NCBI GenBank assembly: GCA_031282085.1 | Contig: JAITEK010000139.1 | Span: 1 to 7,949, forward strand | Length of the DNA stretch: 7,949 nt | Direction: 5' to 3' | Origin: Coriobacteriales bacterium | GTDB taxonomy: Bacteria > Actinomycetota > Coriobacteriia > Coriobacteriales > UBA8131 | Notes under the pieces: model-generated | What the model was told of the DNA's origin: nothing | Seen by the model: only the letters and a program-made list of their open reading frames with translations | Databases searched by the model: none | Translations under genes and position numbers: made by a program | Shown here: positions 1 to 4,902 of the stretch, piece by piece | Position numbering within the stretch: position 1 is the first letter of the stretch | Layout of the letters: every line of letters starts with the position of its first letter

Positions 1-315
1 AGCGAGGGCGGCGTCGCCGTGGCCTTGGCCGAGAGCTGCATCGCGGGCGGTATCGGCGCGGTGGTGGCGCTTGACGACGAACTGCCAGCGGCAAGTTCGC
101 TGTTCTCCGAGACGCAGAGCCGCATCCTTGTAAGCGTGGCCGACGAGAGCGTAGAGGCCGTCCTTGCTCTGCTCGCGGAAGCCCAGGTGCCTTATAGCGT
201 TATCGGTGAGGTCGGTGGCGCGCGTCTTGAGGTAGAAGACAAGCTCTCGTGCGCCCTTGAGGAGATCGCTCCCCTCTACAGCGAGTCCCTGGAGGCTCAG
301 ATTCACGCTCGTTAG
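1..315 (+). CDS. purL: PurL, phosphoribosylformylglycinamidine synthase II, C-terminal end (5' truncated)
   Basis: The gene runs in from the left edge in frame 1 and ends at TAG 313-315, so the ATG-like TTG/GTG codons near the edge are internal. The 104 visible residues match the second AIRS C-terminal domain of the small (Gram-positive type) PurL. It starts with SEGGVAVALAESC, then has the conserved block LFSETQSR (around residues 34-41), followed by ILVSV and, near the end, VIGEVGG. PurL converts FGAR, ATP and ammonia to FGAM and, in organisms with the small form, works with PurS and PurQ, which would lie upstream of this window. It is the cytosolic step before PurM. A terminator at 401-431 suggests that at least part of the upstream pur transcript ends here. 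Identity is confident; only the length and N-terminus are unseen. Confidence 0.95.
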   Translation, partial: SEGGVAVALAESCIAGGIGAVVALDDELPAASSLFSETQSRILVSVADESVEAVLALLAEAQVPYSVIGEVGGARLEVEDKLSCALEEIAPLYSESLEAQIHAR

Positions 316-327
316 GCAGTTTCTCCC

Positions 328-407
328 GTTTTTTGTGTCGAATTGTGGAGATTTTGTGATTTTCTGCTTTTTGGGGATTCTGAGGCAAGAATCAGGCCAC
401 AAAAAAC
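328..407 (+). other. Possible antiterminator-like pairing upstream of the purL terminator
   Basis: GTTTTTTGTG (328-337) is exactly complementary to CACAAAAAAC (398-407). Between them lies a second perfect hairpin, GATTCT 376-381 with AGAATC 388-393 and the loop GAGGCA. The right arm 398-407 shares most of its bases with the left arm of the terminator (401-409), so the two folds cannot form together. That is the geometry of an attenuator. The arms are A/T-homopolymer rich, so chance complementarity is a real alternative and confidence is low. Confidence 0.3.
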
Positions 408-431
408 CCCCTTCCTTATGACGGGTTTTTT
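401..431 (+). terminator. Rho-independent terminator downstream of purL
   Basis: AAAAAACCC (401-409) pairs perfectly with GGGTTTTTT (423-431) across a 13-base loop. The T-run is the distal half of the right arm, giving the A-tract, stem and U-tract layout of an intrinsic terminator. It lies 86 bases after the purL stop and would act mainly on + strand transcripts leaving purL. Because A- and T-tracts flank the stem it could also work in the other direction. The stem has only three G-C pairs, so it may be leaky. Confidence 0.6.
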
Positions 432-484
432 AGTGGACATTGAATATCTTCCGCGGCCCGTTCGGGGTGGCTGCAGGCGGCAGC

Positions 485-585
485 GGAGCGCAAAAAACAG
501 CGAAAGACCTCTGCGAGTATCTTGGGGGGCGGTCGTAGACCGGTTGGAAAGCTCGCACAACAGTGACTTTTGTTTTTTGCGCTCC
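485..585 (+). ncRNA. Candidate structured RNA leader or palindromic element: 101-nt elongated hairpin
   Basis: A perfect 15-bp inverted repeat (485-499 with 571-585) closes a series of nested, colinear shorter helices: 503-506 with 567-570 (AAAG/CTTT), 512-517 with 552-557 (TGCGAG/CTCGCA), 521-523 with 549-551 (CTT/AAG), and 530-534 with 538-542 (CGGTC/GACCG). They are separated by bulges and internal loops, one containing six G residues (524-529). The order fits a single long hairpin of about 33 base pairs ending 13 bases before the GAGGA motif of the downstream surface-protein gene, so it would be part of that gene's 5' leader if transcribed. I do not recognise a known riboswitch, 6S, SRP or tmRNA signature. 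A small hairpin-type mobile repeat (MITE-like) is the alternative, although no target-site duplication is visible at the ends. Confidence 0.5.
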
Positions 586-598
586 CATCTTTTGTGTT

Positions 599-622
599 GA
601 GGACGGGATGAGGAGAGCGGGC
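599..622 (+). promoter_or_regulatory. Two overlapping ribosome binding sites giving two possible starts for the surface protein
   Basis: GAGGA at 599-603 is 4 bases from ATG 608, and AGGAGA at 611-616 is 6 bases from ATG 623. Both starts are in frame and leave an intact signal peptide. The second has the more typical spacing; the first adds two arginines to the signal peptide. The in-frame GTG at 563 lies inside the long hairpin and has no ribosome binding site, so it is not chosen. Confidence 0.55.
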
Positions 623-1951
623 ATGGGGGGTTTTTGGTCTGGCTGCGTCCAGACTCTGCGACGGTGGTCGCTCAGCTCTATCCTCATCCTATGCTGCGGC
701 CTGCTCACACCCCCCCTTTCCGCTTGGGCAGCGGACTCCTTTCTCGATCAAACCAATTACCAGGATACCGCGGCGCGGCTGGCCGTCAGCGAGACTGATT
801 CGTCGGCGTCGCGCACGCCTGCGGCTCTCAGTTCCGACCTCAAGGTATCAAAGACGCTGGCAGCGGGGCAGAAGACCCTCGTTTACGCCGGCGAGACCAT
901 CACGTACACCATCACCCTGCATGCCGTGGGGGCAGAAGGATTTACCGAACTCCAGCTTATCGAGCACCCGGCGGGCGGCACATGGTCGAACCCGACGGGA
1001 GGCCTTGTTCTGCCCGACGGGGCGAGCGGCAGCACGCTGCGTATTGCCGCCTTGCCGGCTGGTGCGACCTATACCGTGGATTACAGCGTCGTGGCGCCCG
1101 CGGGTTGGGTTAGCAGCACGGTGAGCGTGAGCGCTTTCGGCGGGCGTTTTATCATGATTACGAACGCGGAGATATTCGCGGCGGATTCCGACGCCGTGCT
1201 ACCCGACCCTCCTTTGGTGGTCGGTGAGCCCGAGGTTCCCACGGACCCGCCGAGCGCCCCGGACCCAACGGCACCCGAGGATCCCTCGGAGCCCACAGTG
1301 CCCGGCAACTCGTCAGAATCCACGGATCCCGCGGACTCCTCGATGCCGCAGATCACCGTCAATACCCTGCCTCCTTTGGCGCCGAACACCTTTGTGAACG
1401 TCATCGAGCCCGCAAAGGCTCCGGCTTTGCCGCGTGTGGCCACCAAGGTGATACTGCTGCCGCAAAGCGAAGCCGCACCGCAGCCGTCATCTACCCTCGG
1501 CGACGCCTTTGCCCCACTTGACGATGGCGACGACCCCGAAACAGGATGGTCGCTGGTGAATCTGTTCGCCGCCCTCGGCACGCTCATCGCGGTATTTCTG
1601 CACGTACTGCTGGCTGCCGTCCGCGGCAACGCCCCTCCTGTTGTCAATCGCGCCGCGCAGGGCGACCCTGCACAGCCCCAGGATGACGAAGACGGTGAGA
1701 GGCTCCTGCGCGTAGGGGTCGTGCTCAAGCTCATCCTGTCGGTTCTCGCGATGCTTTCCCTGACGGTGTTCTTCCTGACAGGGGATCCTCAGGCCCCCAT
1801 GACACTCACCAACGGGATGACGGGCACGATGGCGGTACTCCTGTTCTCCGTGATTATCATCATCATCGCGGACATCGCCCTGAGCAAGATAGACGAATAT
1901 GAGGACGAATACATCGAGTGCGATTACGGTGCGCGCGCCTGGCTCTCCTGA
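608..1951 (+). CDS. Secreted surface protein with DUF11-like domain, Pro/Asp/Ser linker and three-helix C-terminal membrane anchor
   Basis: A 447-residue protein if started at ATG 608 (GAGGA 599-603, spacing 4). ATG 623 is equally plausible, with AGGAGA 611-616 at spacing 6, giving 442 residues. Numbering below is from 608. Residues 1-41 form a signal peptide: a basic start, a hydrophobic stretch with LILCCGLL, and a likely cleavage after AWA. Residues about 77-191 resemble a DUF11/Ig-like adhesin repeat (KTLAAGQ, YAGETITYTIT). Residues about 193-250 are a Pro/Asp/Ser/Glu-rich linker of the wall-spanning kind. The C-terminus has three hydrophobic helices, about 314-339 (starting WSLVNLF), 367-391 and 405-426 (a run of isoleucines), and an acidic, tyrosine-rich tail DEYEDEY. 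Predicted topology is ectodomain outside and tail inside. There is no LPXTG/NPQTN signal before a terminal helix. It is followed by a small membrane protein and a class B sortase, suggesting one envelope module. Ligand and function are unknown. Confidence 0.85.
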   Translation: MRRAGMGGFWSGCVQTLRRWSLSSILILCCGLLTPPLSAWAADSFLDQTNYQDTAARLAVSETDSSASRTPAALSSDLKVSKTLAAGQKTLVYAGETITYTITLHAVGAEGFTELQLIEHPAGGTWSNPTGGLVLPDGASGSTLRIAALPAGATYTVDYSVVAPAGWVSSTVSVSAFGGRFIMITNAEIFAADSDAVLPDPPLVVGEPEVPTDPPSAPDPTAPEDPSEPTVPGNSSESTDPADSSMPQITVNTLPPLAPNTFVNVIEPAKAPALPRVATKVILLPQSEAAPQPSSTLGDAFAPLDDGDDPETGWSLVNLFAALGTLIAVFLHVLLAAVRGNAPPVVNRAAQGDPAQPQDDEDGERLLRVGVVLKLILSVLAMLSLTVFFLTGDPQAPMTLTNGMTGTMAVLLFSVIIIIIADIALSKIDEYEDEYIECDYGARAWLS

Positions 1952-1962
1952 CGTCTGCCTTG

Positions 1963-1971
1963 TGCTAGAAT
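1963..1971 (+). promoter_or_regulatory. Candidate extended -10 promoter for the small membrane protein and sortase
   Basis: TGCTAGAAT (1963-1971) matches an extended -10 element: TGn followed by TAGAAT, one mismatch from TATAAT. It starts 12 bases after the surface-protein stop and 31 bases before the start of the small gene, so the 5' leader would be about 25 bases and would contain its AAAGGAG. No good -35 hexamer lies 16-18 bases upstream, which is acceptable for an extended -10 promoter but lowers confidence. If real, it would let the small protein, sortase and perhaps purF be transcribed without the surface protein. Confidence 0.4.
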
Positions 1972-2001
1972 GGGTCGGTACCATTGAGATAAAGGAGTAA
2001 C

Positions 2002-2160
2002 ATGGAATACTTGACACTGTTTGCGGATTCCAAGCTATTTGGTTTTGATGTGCCGGACTGGTTATTCTGGACCGTTGTCATAGGCATCGCTGTTATAGCC
2101 GTCCTGGCAATAGTGGGTTTTATCGCCAAAGGATTCTTTGACGAGCTGAAAAAGAAATAG
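2002..2160 (+). CDS. Small single-pass membrane protein (52 residues) between surface protein and sortase
   Basis: ATG 2002 follows a strong AAAGGAG (1991-1997, 4 bases away), and the frame runs to TAG 2158-2160. The product has an amphipathic start (MEYLTLFADSKLFGF), a short VPDW turn, one hydrophobic helix at about residues 21-42 rich in V, I and A with a GF-I-A-K exit, and a basic end ELKKK. By positive-inside logic the C-terminus is cytosolic. There is no signal-peptidase site, so it should stay as a membrane anchor. It lies 50 bases after the surface-protein stop and ends 5 bases before the sortase start. Its base composition is visibly more A/T-rich than its neighbours. I do not recognise a family. 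A role as partner, chaperone or regulator of the sortase or surface protein is inferred from position only. Confidence 0.75.
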   Translation: MEYLTLFADSKLFGFDVPDWLFWTVVIGIAVIAVLAIVGFIAKGFFDELKKK

Positions 2161-2165
2161 CGGCA

Positions 2166-3173
2166 TTGGCAAAGTACGTACCGAGGCATTTAAGGGACGA
2201 CGAAGAATCCCAGGACGCGTTGCTTTGGTCGGTTGACGACATCGGCGACGTGGATGACTTAGGCTACGCTGATACCGCTGAGGACGACGACGTCATAACT
2301 AAACCCAAACTCAAACCCCGCGTACGTTCCGCGCGGTTTCGGATAAGCCTGGCGCTGGGCATCGTGTTCATCGTCATCGCTCTGGTTATCGCTGTGTTCC
2401 TTGCGTACAAATACCTGAGTGCCGGGCAGCAGGCTAATCGGATGCAGCAGGCGGCTGGCATGGATCTGGGGGCAAGTGAGGTCCCCTTCGACACCGATTT
2501 GGACGCTCTCGACATCAACTGGGAGGCTCTCAGGGGCATCAATCCCGACATCGTCGGTTGGGTTGTGATACCCGGCACCCGCATCAACTACCCCATCGTC
2601 CAGGCAAGCGATAACGAGTTCTATCTCCATCATCTGTTCGACAAGACCTATAGCGACGCGGGCGCGATATTCCTCGATGGCGAGAACGACCCCGCCATCA
2701 CGGGAGAGAACAACATCATCTACGGGCATAATCTCCTCGATGGCTCGATGTTTGCGGGGCTCAAGGCCTACCGCGAGCAGGGTTTCTTCGACGAACACCG
2801 GACGATTCTCCTCGCCACACCCGAGGCGAACTACCGTCTTGAGGTCGACGCGGCGCTGGTCTGCGACGCGGATGACAAGATACGGCGCTTCGGCTTCAGC
2901 GATCGCGCCGATTTTGAGGGCTATGCCGAGATGCTCTTAGACTACGCGGTTATCAACACTTTGCCGGTGGGCGAGATTCCCGAGAAGCTGTACTGCTTTG
3001 CTACCTGCACGGATAACGACTACTCAAAGCGCATGGTGGTTCTTGCGTCGGTGGTGGAGACCACGGCGTCCGAGGCCTCCGAGGAGAAGCCCGAAGCACC
3101 TGCGGAGGCCTCCGAGGCGACAGCGCCTGCGGCCTCAACGCCTGATACGTTCAGGGGAGGTGCCTCGGCATGA
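2166..3173 (+). CDS. Class B sortase (membrane-anchored cysteine transpeptidase)
   Basis: A 335-residue type II membrane protein. Residues 1-57 are cytosolic and acidic (many D/E between 11 and 42, then basic before the membrane), a longer N-terminal tail than most sortases. Residues about 58-80 are the helix. The sortase domain spans about 115-298, with class B landmarks: INPDIVGWVVIPGT (125-138), INYPIVQ (140-146), NIIYGHN with catalytic His188, the strand ending CFATCT with catalytic Cys281, and Arg289 in SKRMVV. All three catalytic residues are present. A low-complexity Ala/Glu/Ser/Pro tail (298-330) follows and is unusual. The start is TTG 2166: it is the first start codon in this frame after a stop at 2139-2141 and has no visible ribosome binding site, so translation is probably coupled to the small gene ending 5 bases upstream. 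Sortases cleave a sorting motif and join the protein to peptidoglycan or pilin; the substrate here is not obvious. The stop overlaps the purF start. Confidence 0.93.
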   Translation: MAKYVPRHLRDDEESQDALLWSVDDIGDVDDLGYADTAEDDDVITKPKLKPRVRSARFRISLALGIVFIVIALVIAVFLAYKYLSAGQQANRMQQAAGMDLGASEVPFDTDLDALDINWEALRGINPDIVGWVVIPGTRINYPIVQASDNEFYLHHLFDKTYSDAGAIFLDGENDPAITGENNIIYGHNLLDGSMFAGLKAYREQGFFDEHRTILLATPEANYRLEVDAALVCDADDKIRRFGFSDRADFEGYAEMLLDYAVINTLPVGEIPEKLYCFATCTDNDYSKRMVVLASVVETTASEASEEKPEAPAEASEATAPAASTPDTFRGGASA

Positions 3174-4666
3174 CAAAGCCTCCTGTGGCCTACGTCGCCT
3201 CGTCCACCCGGCCCGACCATCCCGAGGAAGCCTGTGCGGTCTTCGGCATCTACGCGCCCGGGGAGGACGCCGCGCGCATGACCTACTTCGGGCTGCACGC
3301 GCTCCAACACCGGGGGCAGGAATCCGCAGGTATTGCCGTCGCGGATGGCAACTCGGTCGTGGCGACCAAGGACCGCGGGCTCGTCACCCAGGTGTTCTCG
3401 GAGTCTACCCTTGCCTCGCTTGAGGGCTATATCGCCATCGGCCACGCGCGCTACTCAACCAGCGGCGGCTCCAACTCCTGGGACGCGGCGCAGCCTCATC
3501 TCTCCACCATAGACAACGAGATCATCGCGCTTGCCCATAACGGGACCCTCGTCAACACCGATAGCCTGCGCGTGCAGCTCATCAAGCGCGGCGTCTCCTT
3601 CCGCTCCTCAACGGACAGCGAGGTGGCGGCCCAGCTCATTGGCGACTTCACGCGGGAGTCCCACCACATGCGCGAGGGCATCCGCAGGACGATGGAGCTC
3701 ATCGAGGGAGCCTACGCGATGGTGCTCATCTCGCCGCAGGCGCTGTACGCCTTCCGCGACCCGCACGGCATTCGCCCGCTGTGCATCGGCGAGCTGCCCG
3801 ACGAGGGTGGCTGGGTGGTCTCCTCGGAGACCTGCGGTCTGGACATCGTCGGCGCCCGTTTTGTGCGCGACGTGCAGCCGGGCGAGATCGTCCGCATAAA
3901 CGGAGTGGGCGCACAGGGGCTGGTCGCCGAGCAGGCAGTGCCGGCCCGCACGCGTGCGCTGTGCGTCTTTGAGTACGTCTATTTCGCGCGGCCCGATTCG
4001 GTGCTCAACGGGCTGAGCGTGTACGCGAGCCGCGACGCCATGGGGCGTACGCTCTACCAGGAGGCGCCCGTTGAAGCGGACATCGTCATGGGCGTCCCCG
4101 ACAGCGGTGTGCCCTCGGCCATCGGTTTTTCGCATGCGAGCGGCATACCCTATGCGGAGGGCGTCGTGAAGAACCGCTACGTCGGGCGCACCTTCATCCA
4201 GCCGACCCAGACGCTCAGGCAGCGCGGTATCCGGCTCAAGCTCAACCCGCTGCCCGCGACCATCGCGGGCAAACGTCTCGTGGTTGTGGACGACTCCATC
4301 GTCCGCGGCAATACCTCGCAACAACTCGTACGGATGCTGCGCGACGCGGGCGCCGCTGAGGTGCATATGCGGATAGTCTCCCCGCCGGTCGTCTGGCCGT
4401 GCTTCTATGGTATCGACACCGACACGCAGGACCAGCTCATCGCCGCGAATATGAGCGTTGAGGCCATCGCCGACTATATCGGGGCCGATTCGCTCGCCTA
4501 TCTCTCGCACGAGGGCCTGCTTTCCTGCTGCGCGGGTGAGGACACGGGCTTTTGCACCGCGTGCTTCTCCGGGGAGTACCCGGTCCGTCTCTCGGAGGCG
4601 ATGCGCGCCACCTCATTCTGCGGGAGTCTGGAGCCACGCTTCTGGGACCAGAGCGCGCCGGAGTAA
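3170..4666 (+). CDS. purF: PurF, amidophosphoribosyltransferase (glutamine PRPP amidotransferase)
   Basis: A 498-residue cytosolic enzyme making 5-phosphoribosylamine from PRPP and glutamine, the committed step of purine synthesis and usually the target of AMP/GMP feedback. The N-terminal nucleophile glutaminase covers about 22-250. Cys22 in EEACAVFGIY is the expected nucleophile after removal of a 21-residue propeptide, longer than the 11 of B. subtilis. Further landmarks are HALQHRGQESAG (43-54), GHARYSTSG (91-99), AHNGTL (122-127) and STDSE (147-151). The phosphoribosyltransferase domain has the PRPP loop VVVDDSIVRGNTS (371-383). Cys265, Cys411, Cys462 and Cys465 sit where the 4Fe-4S ligands of the B. 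subtilis enzyme are, so this is the oxygen-sensitive Fe-S type. The start ATG 3170 has AGGGGAGG at 3153-3160 and overlaps the sortase TGA (ATGA), so the two are translationally coupled. The next gene is purM, 236 bases away behind a hairpin array. Confidence 0.97.
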   Translation: MTKPPVAYVASSTRPDHPEEACAVFGIYAPGEDAARMTYFGLHALQHRGQESAGIAVADGNSVVATKDRGLVTQVFSESTLASLEGYIAIGHARYSTSGGSNSWDAAQPHLSTIDNEIIALAHNGTLVNTDSLRVQLIKRGVSFRSSTDSEVAAQLIGDFTRESHHMREGIRRTMELIEGAYAMVLISPQALYAFRDPHGIRPLCIGELPDEGGWVVSSETCGLDIVGARFVRDVQPGEIVRINGVGAQGLVAEQAVPARTRALCVFEYVYFARPDSVLNGLSVYASRDAMGRTLYQEAPVEADIVMGVPDSGVPSAIGFSHASGIPYAEGVVKNRYVGRTFIQPTQTLRQRGIRLKLNPLPATIAGKRLVVVDDSIVRGNTSQQLVRMLRDAGAAEVHMRIVSPPVVWPCFYGIDTDTQDQLIAANMSVEAIADYIGADSLAYLSHEGLLSCCAGEDTGFCTACFSGEYPVRLSEAMRATSFCGSLEPRFWDQSAPE

Positions 4667-4675
4667 GGCTCGTTA

Positions 4676-4706
4676 TTGCCATGATAGACTTGTCCTATCA
4701 TGGCAA
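4676..4706. repeat. Hairpin 1 of the purF-purM array (12 bp)
   Basis: TTGCCATGATAG (4676-4687) pairs perfectly with CTATCATGGCAA (4695-4706) around a 7-base loop. One A-C mismatch inside the stem leaves the 5-base core CTTGT (4689-4693), the same core as in hairpin 4. It begins 10 bases after the purF stop and could act as a 3' stabilising stem. No T-run follows. Confidence 0.85.
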
Positions 4707-4712
4707 CACGGC

Positions 4713-4747
4713 CTGTCAAGGGTTTAAAGCGAAGCGTCCCTTGACAG
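4713..4747. repeat. Hairpin 2 of the purF-purM array (10 bp)
   Basis: CTGTCAAGGG (4713-4722) pairs perfectly with CCCTTGACAG (4738-4747). The loop is 15 bases and includes GCGAAGC, which may form a small inner stem. The right arm contains TTGACA by virtue of the palindrome; no -10 sequence follows at a usable distance. Confidence 0.8.
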
Positions 4748-4751
4748 AGCC

Positions 4752-4777
4752 TTATTCTGGATTTGTTCCAGAATCCA
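4752..4777. repeat. Hairpin 3: 26-base unit, first copy
   Basis: ATTCTGGA (4754-4761) pairs with TCCAGAAT (4767-4774), loop TTTGT. The 26 bases are identical at 22 positions to the unit at 4798-4823. Two of the four differences are a compensating pair that changes an A-T base pair to G-C without breaking the stem. Confidence 0.85.
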
Positions 4778-4797
4778 CGGGCCTGTTGACTTGTTCG

Positions 4798-4823
4798 TCA
4801 TTCTGGGCTTGTCCCAGAATCCA
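4798..4823. repeat. Hairpin 4: 26-base unit, second copy
   Basis: ATTCTGGG (4800-4807) pairs with CCCAGAAT (4813-4820), loop CTTGT. It is a direct repeat of the 4752-4777 unit, 46 bases downstream. The conserved flank AATCCA follows the right arm in both copies. Confidence 0.85.
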
Positions 4824-4824
4824 C

Positions 4825-4844
4825 CTGGCGGCGCCAGCCGCCAG
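4825..4844. repeat. Hairpin 5 of the purF-purM array (8 bp, GC-rich)
   Basis: CTGGCGGC (4825-4832) pairs perfectly with GCCGCCAG (4837-4844) around the tetraloop GCCA. It starts 4 bases after the stem of hairpin 4, close enough for stacking. The stem is nearly all G-C and no T-run follows. Confidence 0.8.
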
Positions 4845-4859
4845 ACGTACTGCACATCG

Positions 4860-4882
4860 CGGGACGGCATTAGCCGTCCTCG
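4860..4882. repeat. Hairpin 6, immediately upstream of the purM ribosome binding site
   Basis: GGACGGC (4862-4868) pairs perfectly with GCCGTCC (4873-4879), loop ATTA. Two more pairs (CG with CG) form if T4880 is bulged. It ends 6 bases before the AAAAGGAG of purM, so in RNA it could set the accessibility of that site. Confidence 0.75.
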
Positions 4883-4888
4883 TGGGAC

Positions 4889-4902
4889 AAAAGGAGACGC
4901 CG
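4889..4902 (+). promoter_or_regulatory. purM ribosome binding site
   Basis: AAAAGGAG (4889-4896) lies 6 bases before ATG 4903. This fixes the purM start. The same frame is open back to about 4552, inside purF, but that extension would translate the hairpin array and has no PurM homology. Confidence 0.85.

Larger units (their letters stand above)
4676..4882. repeat. Array of six consecutive perfect hairpins between purF and purM
   Basis: Nearly the whole 236-base gap between purF and purM is made of short palindromes with stems of 12, 10, 8, 8, 8 and 7 bp, listed separately below. None is followed by a T-run, so they are not a set of intrinsic terminators. The stems differ in sequence, but hairpins 1, 3 and 4 share the loop CTTGT or TTTGT. 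A spacer resembling CACGGCCTGT follows hairpin 1 (CACGGCCTGTC) and hairpin 3 (CACGGGCCTGTT), which suggests decayed copies of one hairpin-plus-spacer unit. They could be palindromic mobile repeats that accumulated here, or RNA stem-loops that process or stabilise the purF-purM transcript. Confidence 0.85.

Noticed and set aside
485..585. 6S RNA, SRP RNA or c-di-GMP riboswitch
   Set aside because: The conserved SRP tip (GGAA-type loop with its flanks), the GEMM core, and the length and central bubble expected of 6S RNA are not seen.
563..607. GTG 563 as start of the surface protein
   Set aside because: It lies inside the right part of the long hairpin, has no ribosome binding site, and puts extra residues ahead of a normal signal peptide.
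1457..1500. LPQSE or LPRVA in the surface protein as a sortase motif
   Set aside because: They lie well upstream of the first membrane helix, and the C-terminus has three helices and an acidic tail instead of one helix and a basic tail.
4741..4769. TTGACA as a -35 box for a purM promoter
   Set aside because: The hexamer is part of the right arm of hairpin 2 and no -10-like sequence follows at 16-18 bases.
4676..4882. CRISPR array or attenuator series
   Set aside because: Units are not of constant length or sequence, there are no regular spacers, and no T-runs follow the stems.
4552..4902. N-terminal extension of the purM frame starting inside purF
   Set aside because: It overlaps purF and translates the hairpin array, has no PurM homology, and ATG 4903 has a strong ribosome binding site and the normal PurM N-terminus.
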